Of a stretch of DNA of 64,000 nt, positions 35,710 to 44,683 are shown piece after piece (positions within the stretch are counted from its first letter, which is position 1; each line of letters opens with the position of its first letter). The position numbers and the translations under genes are program-made. Source of the DNA: Sulfurihydrogenibium sp. YO3AOP1 (lineage in GTDB: Bacteria; Aquificota; Aquificia; Aquificales; Hydrogenothermaceae); assembly GCF_000020325.1 (NCBI RefSeq), contig NC_010730.1, positions 951,501 through 1,015,500 on the forward strand. The letters are read 5' to 3'. Below the pieces are notes generated by a model, which saw only the letters and a program-made list of their open reading frames with translations, had not been told where the DNA came from and did no database searches.

Positions 35710-37050
35710 ATGGACAGCAGACAGTATGCAGAGAATATTGCAAAAAAAGCGAAAAATACGGTAAGAAAATTATCATCATTAACTACAAAAACAAAAAATG
35801 ATGCTTTACTAAGGACAGCAGAATTGCTATTAGAAAGAAAAAGTCAAATCATAGAAGAAAATAAAAAAGATTTAGAGCTTGCTGAAAAGAAAGGATATTC
35901 AAAAGCTCTGCTTGATAGACTTGCTTTAGATGATAAAAGAATAAATCAGATGGTTCAGGTTTTAAAAGATGTTGCAGCATTGCCAGACCCGGTAGGCGAG
36001 ATAATCAACATGTGGACAAGACCAAACGGCTTAAAAGTTGGTCAAATGAGAGTACCACTTGGAGTGATTTTGATTATATACGAAGCAAGACCAAACGTTA
36101 CAATAGAAGCTGCATCTCTGTGTATGAAATCTTCAAACGCAGTGATTTTAAAAGGTGGAAGTGAGACAATTAATTCAAACAGGATATTGGTTGACATAAT
36201 CAAACAAGCTTGCAGAGAGACTTGTTTTCCAGAAGAAGCAGTTCAGTTTGTAGATACAACAGATAGGGAAGTTGTAAACCATTTATTGAAGCTTGAAGGA
36301 TTAATAGATGTGGCAATTCCAAGAGGTGGTGAAAGCTTAATCAGAGCAGTGGCAGAAAATTCAAAAATTCCAGTAATCAAGCATTATAAAGGTGTTTGTA
36401 ATCTTTATGTTGATGATGAAGCAGACATGGAAAAAGCTTTAAATATTGCCTACAATGCAAAAGTACAAAGACCATCTGTATGTAATGCTATAGAAAATCT
36501 TGTAGTTCATAAAAAAATTGCAGATAAATTCCTACCGGAGATTGCCTACTACTTCGGAAAAGCAGGCGTTGAAATGAGATGTGATGAATACAGCTACAAT
36601 CTGCTAATAAACCATCCAAAAGCAAAAGATACAGAAATAGTTCCGGCAAAAGAAGAGGATTATTATGAAGAGTTTTTAGACTTGATAATTGCTGTAAAAG
36701 TAGTAGATAGCTTAGATGAAGCAATAGACTTTATAGAAAAGTATGGTTCTCACCATTCAGACGCAATAGTTACAGAAAACTATACAAAAGGAATGAAGTT
36801 TATCCAAGATGTAGACAGTGCGGCTGTTTATATTAATGCATCTACAAGATTTACAGATGGAAATGAGTTTGGGCTTGGTGCAGAGATGGGAATTTCAACT
36901 GACAAAATTCATGCAAGAGGACCAATGGCATTAAAAGAGTTAACTATTCCTAAATTTATAGTGTTTGGAAATGGCCAACTTAGAGAAAATGTAGGAATAC
37001 CAAAAGATGAAAGTGAAATAAAGATAGATACAAATGCATGTAGTTTGTAA
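35710..37050 (+). CDS. proA: gamma-glutamyl phosphate reductase ProA
   Basis: ProA reduces glutamyl-5-phosphate to the semialdehyde in proline synthesis. Landmarks are PLGVILIIYEARPNVTIEAASLC, KGGSETINSN, AIPRGGESLI, the catalytic Cys in QRPSVCNAIENLVVH, and the C-terminal FGLGAEMGISTDKIHARGP. The 446-residue length is slightly above the usual ~415-430. The TAA stop overlaps the ATG of the following gene remnant. No proB is seen in the window. Confidence 0.97.
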   Translation: MDSRQYAENIAKKAKNTVRKLSSLTTKTKNDALLRTAELLLERKSQIIEENKKDLELAEKKGYSKALLDRLALDDKRINQMVQVLKDVAALPDPVGEIINMWTRPNGLKVGQMRVPLGVILIIYEARPNVTIEAASLCMKSSNAVILKGGSETINSNRILVDIIKQACRETCFPEEAVQFVDTTDREVVNHLLKLEGLIDVAIPRGGESLIRAVAENSKIPVIKHYKGVCNLYVDDEADMEKALNIAYNAKVQRPSVCNAIENLVVHKKIADKFLPEIAYYFGKAGVEMRCDEYSYNLLINHPKAKDTEIVPAKEEDYYEEFLDLIIAVKVVDSLDEAIDFIEKYGSHHSDAIVTENYTKGMKFIQDVDSAAVYINASTRFTDGNEFGLGAEMGISTDKIHARGPMALKELTIPKFIVFGNGQLRENVGIPKDESEIKIDTNACSL

Positions 37051-37570
37051 TGTCAAAACAGATATTTGATATAACAGTTAGAGATGTATCAAAAGAGCTG
37101 ATTGGATAAGAGGGATATTGCTAATTCTTGGATTAAGACCTAAATTGAAAAAAGAATTTCAAAGATTGATAGATAAGGAGGAAATAAAAATACCAATAAC
37201 CATAAGAATAAGAAGAGATTTAATAGAAGATTTGCCAGTAATAGGAGAGCTACTAAGAGAAGCTGAAAGAGAAGCTATTGAGAAGGGGGTTAAGAAAGGT
37301 TTAAAGAAAGGTTTAAAAAAAGGTTTAAAAGAAGGTTTACAAAAAGGTATGCAGAAAGGAATTAAAGAAGGATTGCAGAAAGGTCTACAAGAAGGCCTCG
37401 TTAAAGCAAAACAAGAAGATATAATTAAAGTCTTAGAGACAAAATTTGGAAAATTAAATAAAACAATTAACAGTAAAATCAAGAAAATAAACGATCTAAA
37501 TAAATTGGAAGCTTTACTTTTAGAAGCTGTAAAATCTGAGAGTTTAGAAGAGTTTAAAGCAAAATTATAA
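37050..37570 (+). pseudogene. remnant of an Rpn-family (PD-(D/E)XK nuclease/transposase-like) gene
   Basis: A 19-codon opening (MSKQIFDITVRDVSKELIG, then a stop at 37107-37109) resembles the start of Rpn/DUF4351-type proteins. After a gap, an open frame (37118-37570) gives the typical C-terminal half: IPITIRIRRDLIEDLPVI, then a run of KGLKKGLKEG-like repeats, then a coiled end. The catalytic middle (about 150-200 residues) is missing, so an internal deletion with frame loss is inferred. The 3' half could still be translated. Confidence 0.7.
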
Positions 37571-37584
37571 AGACTGGAGCTTTT

Positions 37585-38373
37585 ATGAAATCAATAAATG
37601 AGTTTTTTAAAGCCAAGGAAGAAAATAAGAAAATAACTGTTATTTCAACTTACGACTATTGGTCTGCCAAATTATGCGAAGAGGCTGGAATAGATGCTAT
37701 TCTTGTTGGAGACTCTTTATCTATGGTAGTTCAAGGGAATGATTCCACCTTACCTGTTAGCTTAGATGAGATGATTTATCATACAAAAGCCGTAAGAAGA
37801 GGAGCACCTAATACGTTTATTATAGTTGATATGCCGTTTTTAACCTATCATACAACCGTCGAAGAAGCTGTTAAAAATGCAGGAAGGGTATTAAAAGAAA
37901 CAGGAGCTAACGCAGTCAAACTTGAAGGTGGAGAGCAGATAGCAAAAGCCGTAGAAAGGTTAACATCTCTTGGAATTCCTGTAATGGGACATCTTGGACT
38001 TACTCCACAGTTTGTAAATATCCTTGGCGGTTATAAAGTTCAAGGAAAAAGTCAAGATAGTAGAGAAAAAATAAAAAAAGATGCTAAAATTCTTCAAGAA
38101 GCTGGATGTTTTTCGATAGTTTTAGAAGCTGTACCCGCAGACCTTGCTAAAGAAATAACAGAAAGTTTAAAAATTCCAACCATTGGAATAGGAGCCGGAA
38201 AGTTTACAGATGGGCAAGTTTTAGTTTTTCATGATTTGATAGGAATCTTTCCAAAAACTCCAAAATTTGTAAAAAGATATTTAGAAGCTGGAAATCTGAT
38301 AAAACAAGCACTTTCACAGTTTAAAGATGAAGTCTTAAAGGAAGATTTTCCAAGCAAAGAACATGAATATTAA
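37585..38373 (+). CDS. panB: 3-methyl-2-oxobutanoate hydroxymethyltransferase PanB
   Basis: PanB makes ketopantoate, the first step to pantothenate and CoA. Landmarks are ISTYDYWSAKLCEEAGIDAILVGDSL, VVQGNDSTLPVSLDEMIYHTKAV, KLEGGEQIAKAVERL, PVMGHLGLTPQ and TIGIGAGKFTDGQVLVFHDLIG. The 262 residues match the family. It overlaps the next gene by 11 bases. Confidence 0.97.
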   Translation: MKSINEFFKAKEENKKITVISTYDYWSAKLCEEAGIDAILVGDSLSMVVQGNDSTLPVSLDEMIYHTKAVRRGAPNTFIIVDMPFLTYHTTVEEAVKNAGRVLKETGANAVKLEGGEQIAKAVERLTSLGIPVMGHLGLTPQFVNILGGYKVQGKSQDSREKIKKDAKILQEAGCFSIVLEAVPADLAKEITESLKIPTIGIGAGKFTDGQVLVFHDLIGIFPKTPKFVKRYLEAGNLIKQALSQFKDEVLKEDFPSKEHEY

Positions 38374-38950
38374 CATTTCAACAAAATTAGATGATGCTAT
38401 TGATGTAATAAAACACGGTGGAATAGTAATTACTAAAACAGATACTATCTACGGAATTCTTGCTAATGCTTTAGATAAAGAAGCTGTAGAAAAGGTTTAT
38501 TTAATCAAAGAAAGAGAAAAAGATAAGCCATTTATAATTTTAATTCCAAATACTAAATTTTTAAAAAAAATCAAAGTTAAGGAAAATCCACAAGCTGAAA
38601 AAATTTTAAATCTTAAAGGAATCACTGTAATTTTTGATGTTAATGATCCAAATAACGAGCTTGAATATCTACACAGAGGAACAAAAACCTTAGCATTTAG
38701 AATTCCGGATGATCCAGAGTTTCTAAGCTTTTTAAACAAATTAGATACTCCAATAGTAGCACCAAGCGCAAATCCATCTGGTCTAAAACCGGCTGAAGAT
38801 ATAAATAAAGCAATAGAGTACTTTAAAGACAAAGTAGATTTATATATAGACAGAGGAAAGTCTGAGACAAATATCCCATCAACAATAGTTAAGGTTGAAA
38901 ACTCAAAAATAAAAATTTTAAGGCAAGGTTCGAAACAGATAGATTTATAG
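38363..38950 (+). CDS. tsaC: threonylcarbamoyl-AMP synthase (Sua5/YrdC/TsaC family)
   Basis: This enzyme makes threonylcarbamoyl-AMP for the t6A modification of ANN-decoding tRNAs. The 195-residue protein has the YrdC-fold motifs GGIVITKTDTIYGILANAL, KVYLIKEREKDKPFIILIP, LAFRIPDDPEFL and TPIVAPSANPSGLKPAE. No C-terminal Sua5 domain follows, so it is the short TsaC form. It is translationally coupled to panB. Confidence 0.93.
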   Translation: MNINISTKLDDAIDVIKHGGIVITKTDTIYGILANALDKEAVEKVYLIKEREKDKPFIILIPNTKFLKKIKVKENPQAEKILNLKGITVIFDVNDPNNELEYLHRGTKTLAFRIPDDPEFLSFLNKLDTPIVAPSANPSGLKPAEDINKAIEYFKDKVDLYIDRGKSETNIPSTIVKVENSKIKILRQGSKQIDL

Positions 38951-39005
38951 TGAGAAGCGAGAGATTGGTAGATGTTTTTTTACATCAACCTTAACTAATC
39001 AATTA

Positions 39006-39491
39006 TCACTCATCTTGATTACTATTGCAAATTTTTAAAAATTTTTCATAGGTATCTTTATATTCAGGTTTGTTTTCTATATTTTTAATCTGGTTTAAAT
39101 AATATTTCGCATTTTTACAATCCTTTATTTCTAAAAATACGTATCCTAAGTTATTTAAAACATCGTCATTTTTATTTATCTCTAAAGCTTTTTTAAAAAA
39201 TTCTATAGATTTTTCTACATCACCTTTCTTGTAATAAAGATTGCCAAGGTTAAAGTATGCTAAATAAAAATTTTTATCTTTCTTTAAAGCTTTTAAAAAT
39301 TCTTTTTCTGCTAAATCGTATTCTCCTTTTTTGTAATAAACAACTCCAAGGTCGTTATGTTCTTTAGCTGATAATGGGTCATCGTATACTATAATTTTTG
39401 GAAGTGAACACGAAGAAAGCAAAAAGCACGAGACACTAAACAATATTATTCTTGGTAAACTACTAAAATCACCTTTCCTAATTTTCCCCAT
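39006..39491 (-). CDS. TPR lipoprotein next to a C39-type peptidase
   Basis: This 161-residue protein has a short hydrophobic leader and lipobox (FLLSSC) followed by about three tetratricopeptide repeats (YKKGEYDLAEKEFLKALKKD, YKKGDVEKSIEFFKKALEIN and LEIKDCKNAKYYLNQI). Its proposed start lies 46 bases inside the peptidase gene; a TTG later in frame is possible and would shorten the overlap. In Pseudomonas PA2778-like proteins a C39 peptidase and TPRs are fused in one chain, so these two genes look like the split version. Confidence 0.8.
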   Translation of the reverse strand: MGKIRKGDFSSLPRIILFSVSCFLLSSCSLPKIIVYDDPLSAKEHNDLGVVYYKKGEYDLAEKEFLKALKKDKNFYLAYFNLGNLYYKKGDVEKSIEFFKKALEINKNDDVLNNLGYVFLEIKDCKNAKYYLNQIKNIENKPEYKDTYEKFLKICNSNQDE

Positions 39492-39940
39492 TTATCTAAG
39501 AATTCTCCATAAGACATATTTTTTCTCTCTTCATATCCATCATTTATTATAAATCCATTGTCATTATAACCTATTATAACAACATAATGGGGCTTTGTAA
39601 TAAACAAATAACCATAATCCAACAATGCAATTACCGGCTTTCTTTCGTCTATAAATTTCTTGATTTCATCTATATCTGATTTTTTAAGAATAGTCTTAAA
39701 TCCTTTTTCTTTAGCAAAATTTTCTAAATCTGTGATTAGTGCACCTTTTAGATTTCTTGCATATACTGATTTTGCAATTTCTTCTTGAGATATATTTTGT
39801 CCATAATATTTTAATACTGATGATAAAGAAGCTGGACCACAAAATTCACTTTTTTGTCTTTCAAAAGGTACATTTAAAACCTCTCCCCCGTAAGAGAGGG
39901 AGAAGAGTAAAAAAGAAATAAACAAAAATTTTTTAATCAT
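39446..39940 (-). CDS. exported C39-like cysteine peptidase (PA2778 family)
   Basis: This 164-residue protein has a signal peptide (KKFLFISFLLFSLSYG). The papain-like core follows, with Cys in KSEFCGPASLSSVLKYYG, His in KPHYVVIIGYND and the Asn/Asp region FIINDGYEE. The C39 family includes double-glycine leader peptidases, but no ABC transporter is fused here. It lies nine bases after a PA2779-like gene, the usual partner of PA2778 in other bacteria. Substrate unknown. Confidence 0.83.
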   Translation of the reverse strand: MIKKFLFISFLLFSLSYGGEVLNVPFERQKSEFCGPASLSSVLKYYGQNISQEEIAKSVYARNLKGALITDLENFAKEKGFKTILKKSDIDEIKKFIDERKPVIALLDYGYLFITKPHYVVIIGYNDNGFIINDGYEERKNMSYGEFLDKWGKLGKVILVVYQE

Positions 39941-39948
39941 TCATAAGA

Positions 39949-40347
39949 TTATCTTATAATTATCTCTTTGTTTAAAAGTTTCAATATAACAATTACTAAT
40001 AAAACAATAATAAGAACCCCTATTGCTGCTCCAATTGCATCACCGCCGGCTAAAACCTTATCGGAAGCCTGAGCTAACATATGGATTTGATTGTCAGACA
40101 TTTTTGACAATTTTTCTTTAACTTCTTCATCTGTCAATCCATATGCTTTCAGTTTTTCTTTAACAAGCTTATTCTCTAATGCCTTTTGAATTTTGTTAAT
40201 TTCTTCTTCTCTTTGGTTTATAACTTGATTTTGATTTTCTGAGAAAATACTATCAACCATTGCAGCCGGAGCTGAAGAGGTTGATAATAAAGTCATATAA
40301 CCTGCTAATGCAATCGCTATTCCTGATTTTTTTAACTTAATTAACAT
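39949..40347 (-). CDS. PA2779-family small membrane protein
   Basis: The 132-residue protein has an N-terminal hydrophobic segment with an Ala-rich cleavage-like site (SSAPAAMV). A charged helix follows with LKAYGLTDEEVKEKLSKMSDNQIHMLAQ, the PA2779-family signature. The C-terminal membrane helix (AIGVLIIVLLVIVILKLL) ends in a short basic tail. It is the first gene of a three-gene cassette with the C39 peptidase and TPR lipoprotein. An AGGAGG site precedes the ATG. Function is not known. Confidence 0.82.
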   Translation of the reverse strand: MLIKLKKSGIAIALAGYMTLLSTSSAPAAMVDSIFSENQNQVINQREEEINKIQKALENKLVKEKLKAYGLTDEEVKEKLSKMSDNQIHMLAQASDKVLAGGDAIGAAIGVLIIVLLVIVILKLLNKEIIIR

Positions 40348-40465
40348 ATTTTTACCTCCTAATTTTTTATTAGTAGTATTATAGCAAAATATAAAAGTTA
40401 TAGGTAAAATGCACAGGTTTAGCTATATAAGCTCATTATTCATATGTAATATGTAATAAGTCTTA

Positions 40466-40646
40466 AATACGTCAGGTGAAAAATTCAATAAAAGTAGGAG
40501 ATTCTTCGCTTCGCTCAGAATGACGAATAAGATTACCCTTCCTTTATGCTTATCATTCAACCTTTCGCTGTCATTCTGAGGACTTAAGTCCGAAGGATCT
40601 CCTTTTTAGATTTTATAAAAATCCCTAATTTCTCGCCCAAGGTATA
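40466..40646. repeat. family-1 MITE, full-length, with ~26-bp direct repeats
   Basis: It starts ATACGTCAGGTGAAAAATTC and ends with the complement of TATACCTTGGGCGAGAAAT, with two inward modules (GAGATTCTTCGCTTCGCTC... and GTCATTCTGAGGACTTAAG...). AATAAGTCTTAAAT with similar upstream bases occurs just before (about 40441-40468) and shortly after (about 40644-40670), an imperfect target duplication. Confidence 0.85.
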
Positions 40647-40678
40647 TGAAATGTGCAATAAGTCTTAAATTTCAACTC

Positions 40679-41472
40679 TCAATTAAGATAAGGGCTTAAA
40701 TAAAAATATACACCATTTCCACTTTTATCGTGTATATATCCACAACTACTATTATTTTTAAGCATTTTGTCTTTTACAAAAGACAGTTTATTAGCAGGAG
40801 TGCTTAAAACTATACTACAAACTCTATCGGAATTTATAGAGCTGTAGTTATTATATTGAAAAGCTTCAAAATCGGTTTCGTTGCTTTCAAAAACTACTAT
40901 TTTATCGCTTATGTTAAAAAACCTTGAATCTACGTTAGTGCCAGGATTTAGTATTACAAGCTTACCTTTTGAATTAACATATGTATAAATACTGTTATAG
41001 TAAGAATATTTTTTAATGTTGTTAGAAACCTCATCGATAAAAAATCCGTCTATCTTGTCAGTTCCGTATAATGAAAGCCATTTATTTATGTCGCTTGTAA
41101 CACTGGAAAGACTTCTTTTCCCATATCTTGTATAAACATATCCAATAACATAAAAGCCTTTTGCTTTCAACTTATTGATTGCATCTATATAGTTAGCATC
41201 TACCGAATTCCCTGGACCATTATTTGGATTAATTATTACATAGACAATTTTAGATGTACTTAGATTATAAAGCTTGTCCCACTCAGATTGATATTGTCCA
41301 ACCGGATAGGAGTACATTGGAATTACATAAGACGTTAGGTCAGTTAGATTAATGCTGTTTGAAAACAATTTAGTGTCTGTTGGCATATACTACTGCCAGA
41401 TGATGAAATTCCCCCTTCGCCACCACATGATACCAAAAAAACAAAAATCACCATTAAAAAAACCTTTTTCAT
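40679..41472 (-). pseudogene. spherulin-4-like (glycosidase-fold) lipoprotein gene with a frameshift after the signal
   Basis: An ATG at 41472 overlaps the rad50 stop, follows GGAGGTGG and encodes a good lipoprotein signal (MKKVFLMVIFVFLVSCGG). The main frame (40679-41386, 235 residues) is one base out. It has the spherulation-specific family 4 pattern: YVIPMYSYPVGQYQSEWDKL, IVYVIINPNNGPG, KGFYVIGYVYTRYG, KIDGFFIDEVS and KLVILNPGT. The family has a TIM-barrel fold related to glycosidases. Two T7 runs and a G5 run lie in the leader and could be slippage sites. It is either a pseudogene, a phase-variable gene, or a sequence error. Confidence 0.68.
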
Positions 41473-44144
41473 TCTACCACCTCCACTCTACCTTTATTAA
41501 CTTTATATATTAAATCAGCTCTATCTTCTACCTCCTCATCGTGAGTTATAACTATTAGCTGTTTTAAAAAATTTTTTTCTTTAAAGTCTCCAAGTAAATC
41601 TATAAGCTCCCTCTTTCTTTCTTGGTCTAAATGAATTGTTGGCTCATCTAAGATTAAAAAGTCTGTCTTTTCATTAAAAAGTCTTGCTATTGCCAATCTT
41701 AACGCTATTGCAAGTGCTATTCTTTGTCCACCGCTTAAAGCTTCACTGGAAACCTCTATATTACTTGCTCCGACCTCTAAAGCATCAAAGATAATATCAT
41801 ATTTTTCTGTAAATCTTAGTCTTGAAAATTGAGTAAATCCAAACTTTTCAAAAAGCTCTTCTGTATACTTAGGTAGTAAGTATAATGCCTTTTCTTCAAG
41901 CACTTTGCATACATAATCTATAGATTCTATAGCTTTGCTGTATTTCTCAAGCTTTATTTTCAAAGTTTCTATCTCTTGCTCTTTATTTTTTAGCTCTTCG
42001 ATAGATTTTTCATAATTATTAATTTCATTCTTCAAGCTACCTATTTTTCCGGATAGTTCTAAAAGCTCTTTTTGATAATTATCTTCTTTTTCTTTAAGAA
42101 ATTCTTTTTCTTTTAATAGCTTGTCTAACTCTATTTTATCTAACTTTTCTCTTAGTTCTAAGAGTTTTTTATTTTTATTTTCAAGCTCTGCTTCAAATTT
42201 TTTTATGTTTTCTTTAATTTTACTCTCTTCTTCAATTTCTTGCTTTGCTTTTAAATACTCTTCTCTATACGGCTTTAATTCTTCAATTTTCTCTTTTGTT
42301 TCTCTTAGCTTAATTTCAATCTCTTCTTTTGACGATGCAGAAAAATCTATTTGTTTTAATAGGTTGTTTATCTTCTCTGAAAGTTCTTTAATTTCTTTAT
42401 TTAGGTTTTCATAGCTTTTTTGAATATTTTTTGATTGTAGATTTTTAAAAAATCCATAATCTTTTTGATGTTCTTTTATAAACTGGTCAATTTCTTCTTT
42501 CTGTTTCCTCAAATTTTCTTCATTTTTTAGCTTATGAGTAAAAATGTTAAATTTTTCTCTTGCTTGCTTTAATTCGTCTTCTTTTTCTTTTATTGATTTA
42601 TAAATTGGCTCTAATTCGGTTAATAACTCTTTTATTTTATCTTGCTTTTCCTTTTCTTCTTTTGAAGATTTTAGTTTTTCGTCTAACTCTTTATACTCTT
42701 TTCTTTTTATTTCAATTGCTTGTTCAAGCTCTTTAATTAGCTCTTCTTTTTGATGTTCTTCGATTGGTCTTAGACAGGTTGGACATTTTCCTTCCAGCTT
42801 CTGGATACTTTCTAAACTTTCTCTTAAAGCCTTACCTTCAGTTCTAACTTGGCTTAATTTATCTTCCAACTCTTTTATCTCTTTTTCTAACTGCTGAAGT
42901 TTTAATTTATTAGCTTCTTTATATTCTTTTATCATTAAAGGATTTAGTTTTAGAGTCTGGAATTTTTGATATATCTTAGTCAGGTCATCTACAATTGCCA
43001 TATATTCTTGTTTCTTTTTTTGGATATCTGAATTTATCTTCTCAATTTGTTTGTTTAGCTGTGAGATTTCACCTTTAATTTGGTTTATTTCAGCCAATTT
43101 TGATTCAATTTGCTTTAAAGAGTTTTGTTTCTCTTCAAACTCTTTAGCTTTGTCTTTATAGCTTTCTAAAAATTTTAAATCTTCTTCAAGCTGTTTGATT
43201 GATTCTTCTTTGCTTTCTTTTGTAATGATTAACTTTTCTATTTGGCTTAGAATCTGACTTTTCTTTTCAAGATTTTCAAGTTGGTTAAATTTACTTTCTA
43301 ATTCTGAAAACTTAGCCTTTAAACTTTCAATCTCTTTCAGCTGATTTTCATAATTTTCAATATTTGCTTTTATGTTTTTTATACTTTCTTCTAACTTTCC
43401 AATTTCTGATTGTAAGTATGAAGCTTGTTTTTCTTGGTCTTCTATTTCTTTTAATTTTTGCTTGATATTATTTAGCTTTTGGTTTAGGCCTTCGTAATTT
43501 TTTAATAAAATCTCTAATTGATTGTTTAATTCTTCAAGATATTGCTGAATCTGAATTTTGTCAGTTTTTAAAATATCTTCCTGCAAGATATCTAACCTTG
43601 TTTTTACTCTTTTTTGATTTTCTTTAAACTGTTCTTGAATTTTTCTGTAAAGATTTATGTTTAAAAGGTCTTCTATGATTTTTTTTCTTTCAGATGGCTT
43701 TTCTCTAAGAATCCCTTCTATTTCACCTTGTTTTATTAAGACCGATGTAAAAAATGTTTTTTTAGTCAGTCTTGTTATTTTTGGAAGAATTTTATTTACC
43801 TCTTTTTGATAATACGGTCTAAATCTGCCATTTTCATATATAAAAATTTCTGAATTTGTATTTACATTTTTTCCTGTTTTATTTATCTCTTTTATTACTT
43901 TATAAAGTCCATCTTTTGTTTCAAATTCAAGCTCTACCTTTGCCTGTCTTCTTCCCCATTTAATTAAGTCTTTAAGATTTCCTTTATCTGAATCTCCAAA
44001 AAACGCAAATTGAATAGCTTCAATGATTGAACTTTTCCCTGACCCATTTTCACCAATAATTGCAGTTATACCATTTGGAGAAAATTCTAATTGAGTATCT
44101 TCATGTATTAAAAAGTTTTTTAGAACAATCTTTTTCAATATCAT
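41469..44144 (-). CDS. Rad50/SbcC-type SMC-like ATPase
   Basis: This 891-residue protein has the ABC-ATPase halves of Rad50 at its ends: Walker A in GENGSGKSSIIEAIQFAFFG, signature LSGGQRIALAIALRLAIARL and Walker B DFLILDEPTIHLDQ. Between them are two long coiled coils and a zinc hook (GKCPTCLRPI) near the middle. Such ATPases work with an Mre11/SbcD nuclease on DNA ends. No such nuclease gene is visible in the window, which is unusual since the pair is normally adjacent. It overlaps the upstream thiamine-binding gene by four bases. Confidence 0.92.
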   Translation of the reverse strand: MILKKIVLKNFLIHEDTQLEFSPNGITAIIGENGSGKSSIIEAIQFAFFGDSDKGNLKDLIKWGRRQAKVELEFETKDGLYKVIKEINKTGKNVNTNSEIFIYENGRFRPYYQKEVNKILPKITRLTKKTFFTSVLIKQGEIEGILREKPSERKKIIEDLLNINLYRKIQEQFKENQKRVKTRLDILQEDILKTDKIQIQQYLEELNNQLEILLKNYEGLNQKLNNIKQKLKEIEDQEKQASYLQSEIGKLEESIKNIKANIENYENQLKEIESLKAKFSELESKFNQLENLEKKSQILSQIEKLIITKESKEESIKQLEEDLKFLESYKDKAKEFEEKQNSLKQIESKLAEINQIKGEISQLNKQIEKINSDIQKKKQEYMAIVDDLTKIYQKFQTLKLNPLMIKEYKEANKLKLQQLEKEIKELEDKLSQVRTEGKALRESLESIQKLEGKCPTCLRPIEEHQKEELIKELEQAIEIKRKEYKELDEKLKSSKEEKEKQDKIKELLTELEPIYKSIKEKEDELKQAREKFNIFTHKLKNEENLRKQKEEIDQFIKEHQKDYGFFKNLQSKNIQKSYENLNKEIKELSEKINNLLKQIDFSASSKEEIEIKLRETKEKIEELKPYREEYLKAKQEIEEESKIKENIKKFEAELENKNKKLLELREKLDKIELDKLLKEKEFLKEKEDNYQKELLELSGKIGSLKNEINNYEKSIEELKNKEQEIETLKIKLEKYSKAIESIDYVCKVLEEKALYLLPKYTEELFEKFGFTQFSRLRFTEKYDIIFDALEVGASNIEVSSEALSGGQRIALAIALRLAIARLFNEKTDFLILDEPTIHLDQERKRELIDLLGDFKEKNFLKQLIVITHDEEVEDRADLIYKVNKGRVEVVE

Positions 44145-44455
44145 TTCTTAACTTCTTTGCCAAGTTTTTCTTCCACTGATTTAATTTTTCCTTCTATTCT
44201 ATTTTGTGGATTCTTTCTAATATCCATTTTGATAACAGTATAAACTCTATTGCAATCTGGCTCAAGCTGTTTGTATGCTTTATGTATAACTTCAAGGGCT
44301 TCTTCCATAGTGTTGGTCTCAAAAACTGTTCCCATTGGAGTAAGTCTGTAAGGTATACCTGATTCATCTATCATTTTAATTATTCTGCTAACATAAGGAC
44401 TTACGCTTTCTCCTTTATCTGTTGGAAACATTGAAAACTCTACTAAAAACGACAT
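44141..44455 (-). CDS. MTH1187/YqgV-family thiamine-binding protein
   Basis: This small 104-residue ferredoxin-like-fold protein has VEFSMFPTDKGESVSPYVSRIIKMIDESG, PYRLTPMGTVFE and CNRVYTVIKMDIRK, as in the DUF77/MTH1187 family that binds thiamine or its precursors. It is translationally coupled to the Rad50-like gene by an ATGA overlap. The role is likely in thiamine or HMP handling; the link to DNA repair is probably only co-transcription. Confidence 0.85.
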   Translation of the reverse strand: MSFLVEFSMFPTDKGESVSPYVSRIIKMIDESGIPYRLTPMGTVFETNTMEEALEVIHKAYKQLEPDCNRVYTVIKMDIRKNPQNRIEGKIKSVEEKLGKEVKK

Positions 44456-44490
44456 GGCTTTTTCCTCTAAATTAAGATTTTATTATTATA

Positions 44491-44663
44491 ACAATACGTC
44501 GAGTGAGAAATTCAACAAAAACATGAGATTCTTCGCTTTGCTCAGAATGACAAATAAGGTAATTATTAACATGCTTTCGTTTTCTCCGTCATCCTGAGGA
44601 CGTAAGTCCGAAGGATCTCCTTTTATAAAATTATATAAAAATCACTAATTTCTCATCCAAGGT
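44491..44663. repeat. family-1 MITE, full-length, with ~21-bp direct repeats
   Basis: It begins AATACGTCGAGTGAGAAATT and ends CTCATCCAAGGTG, with modules GAGATTCTTCGCTTTGCTC and GTCATCCTGAGGACGTAAG inside. TTAAGAT-TTATTATTATAACAAT occurs at 44472-44495 and, in slightly shorter form, at 44665-44685. This is a third family-1 copy with a long direct duplication. Confidence 0.83.
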
Positions 44664-44683
44664 GTTAAGATATTATTATAACA

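Noticed and set aside
37159-37482. Minus-strand ORF with FKPFFKPF repeats
   Set aside because: It is the shadow of the KGLKKGL repeat region of the Rpn remnant on the plus strand.
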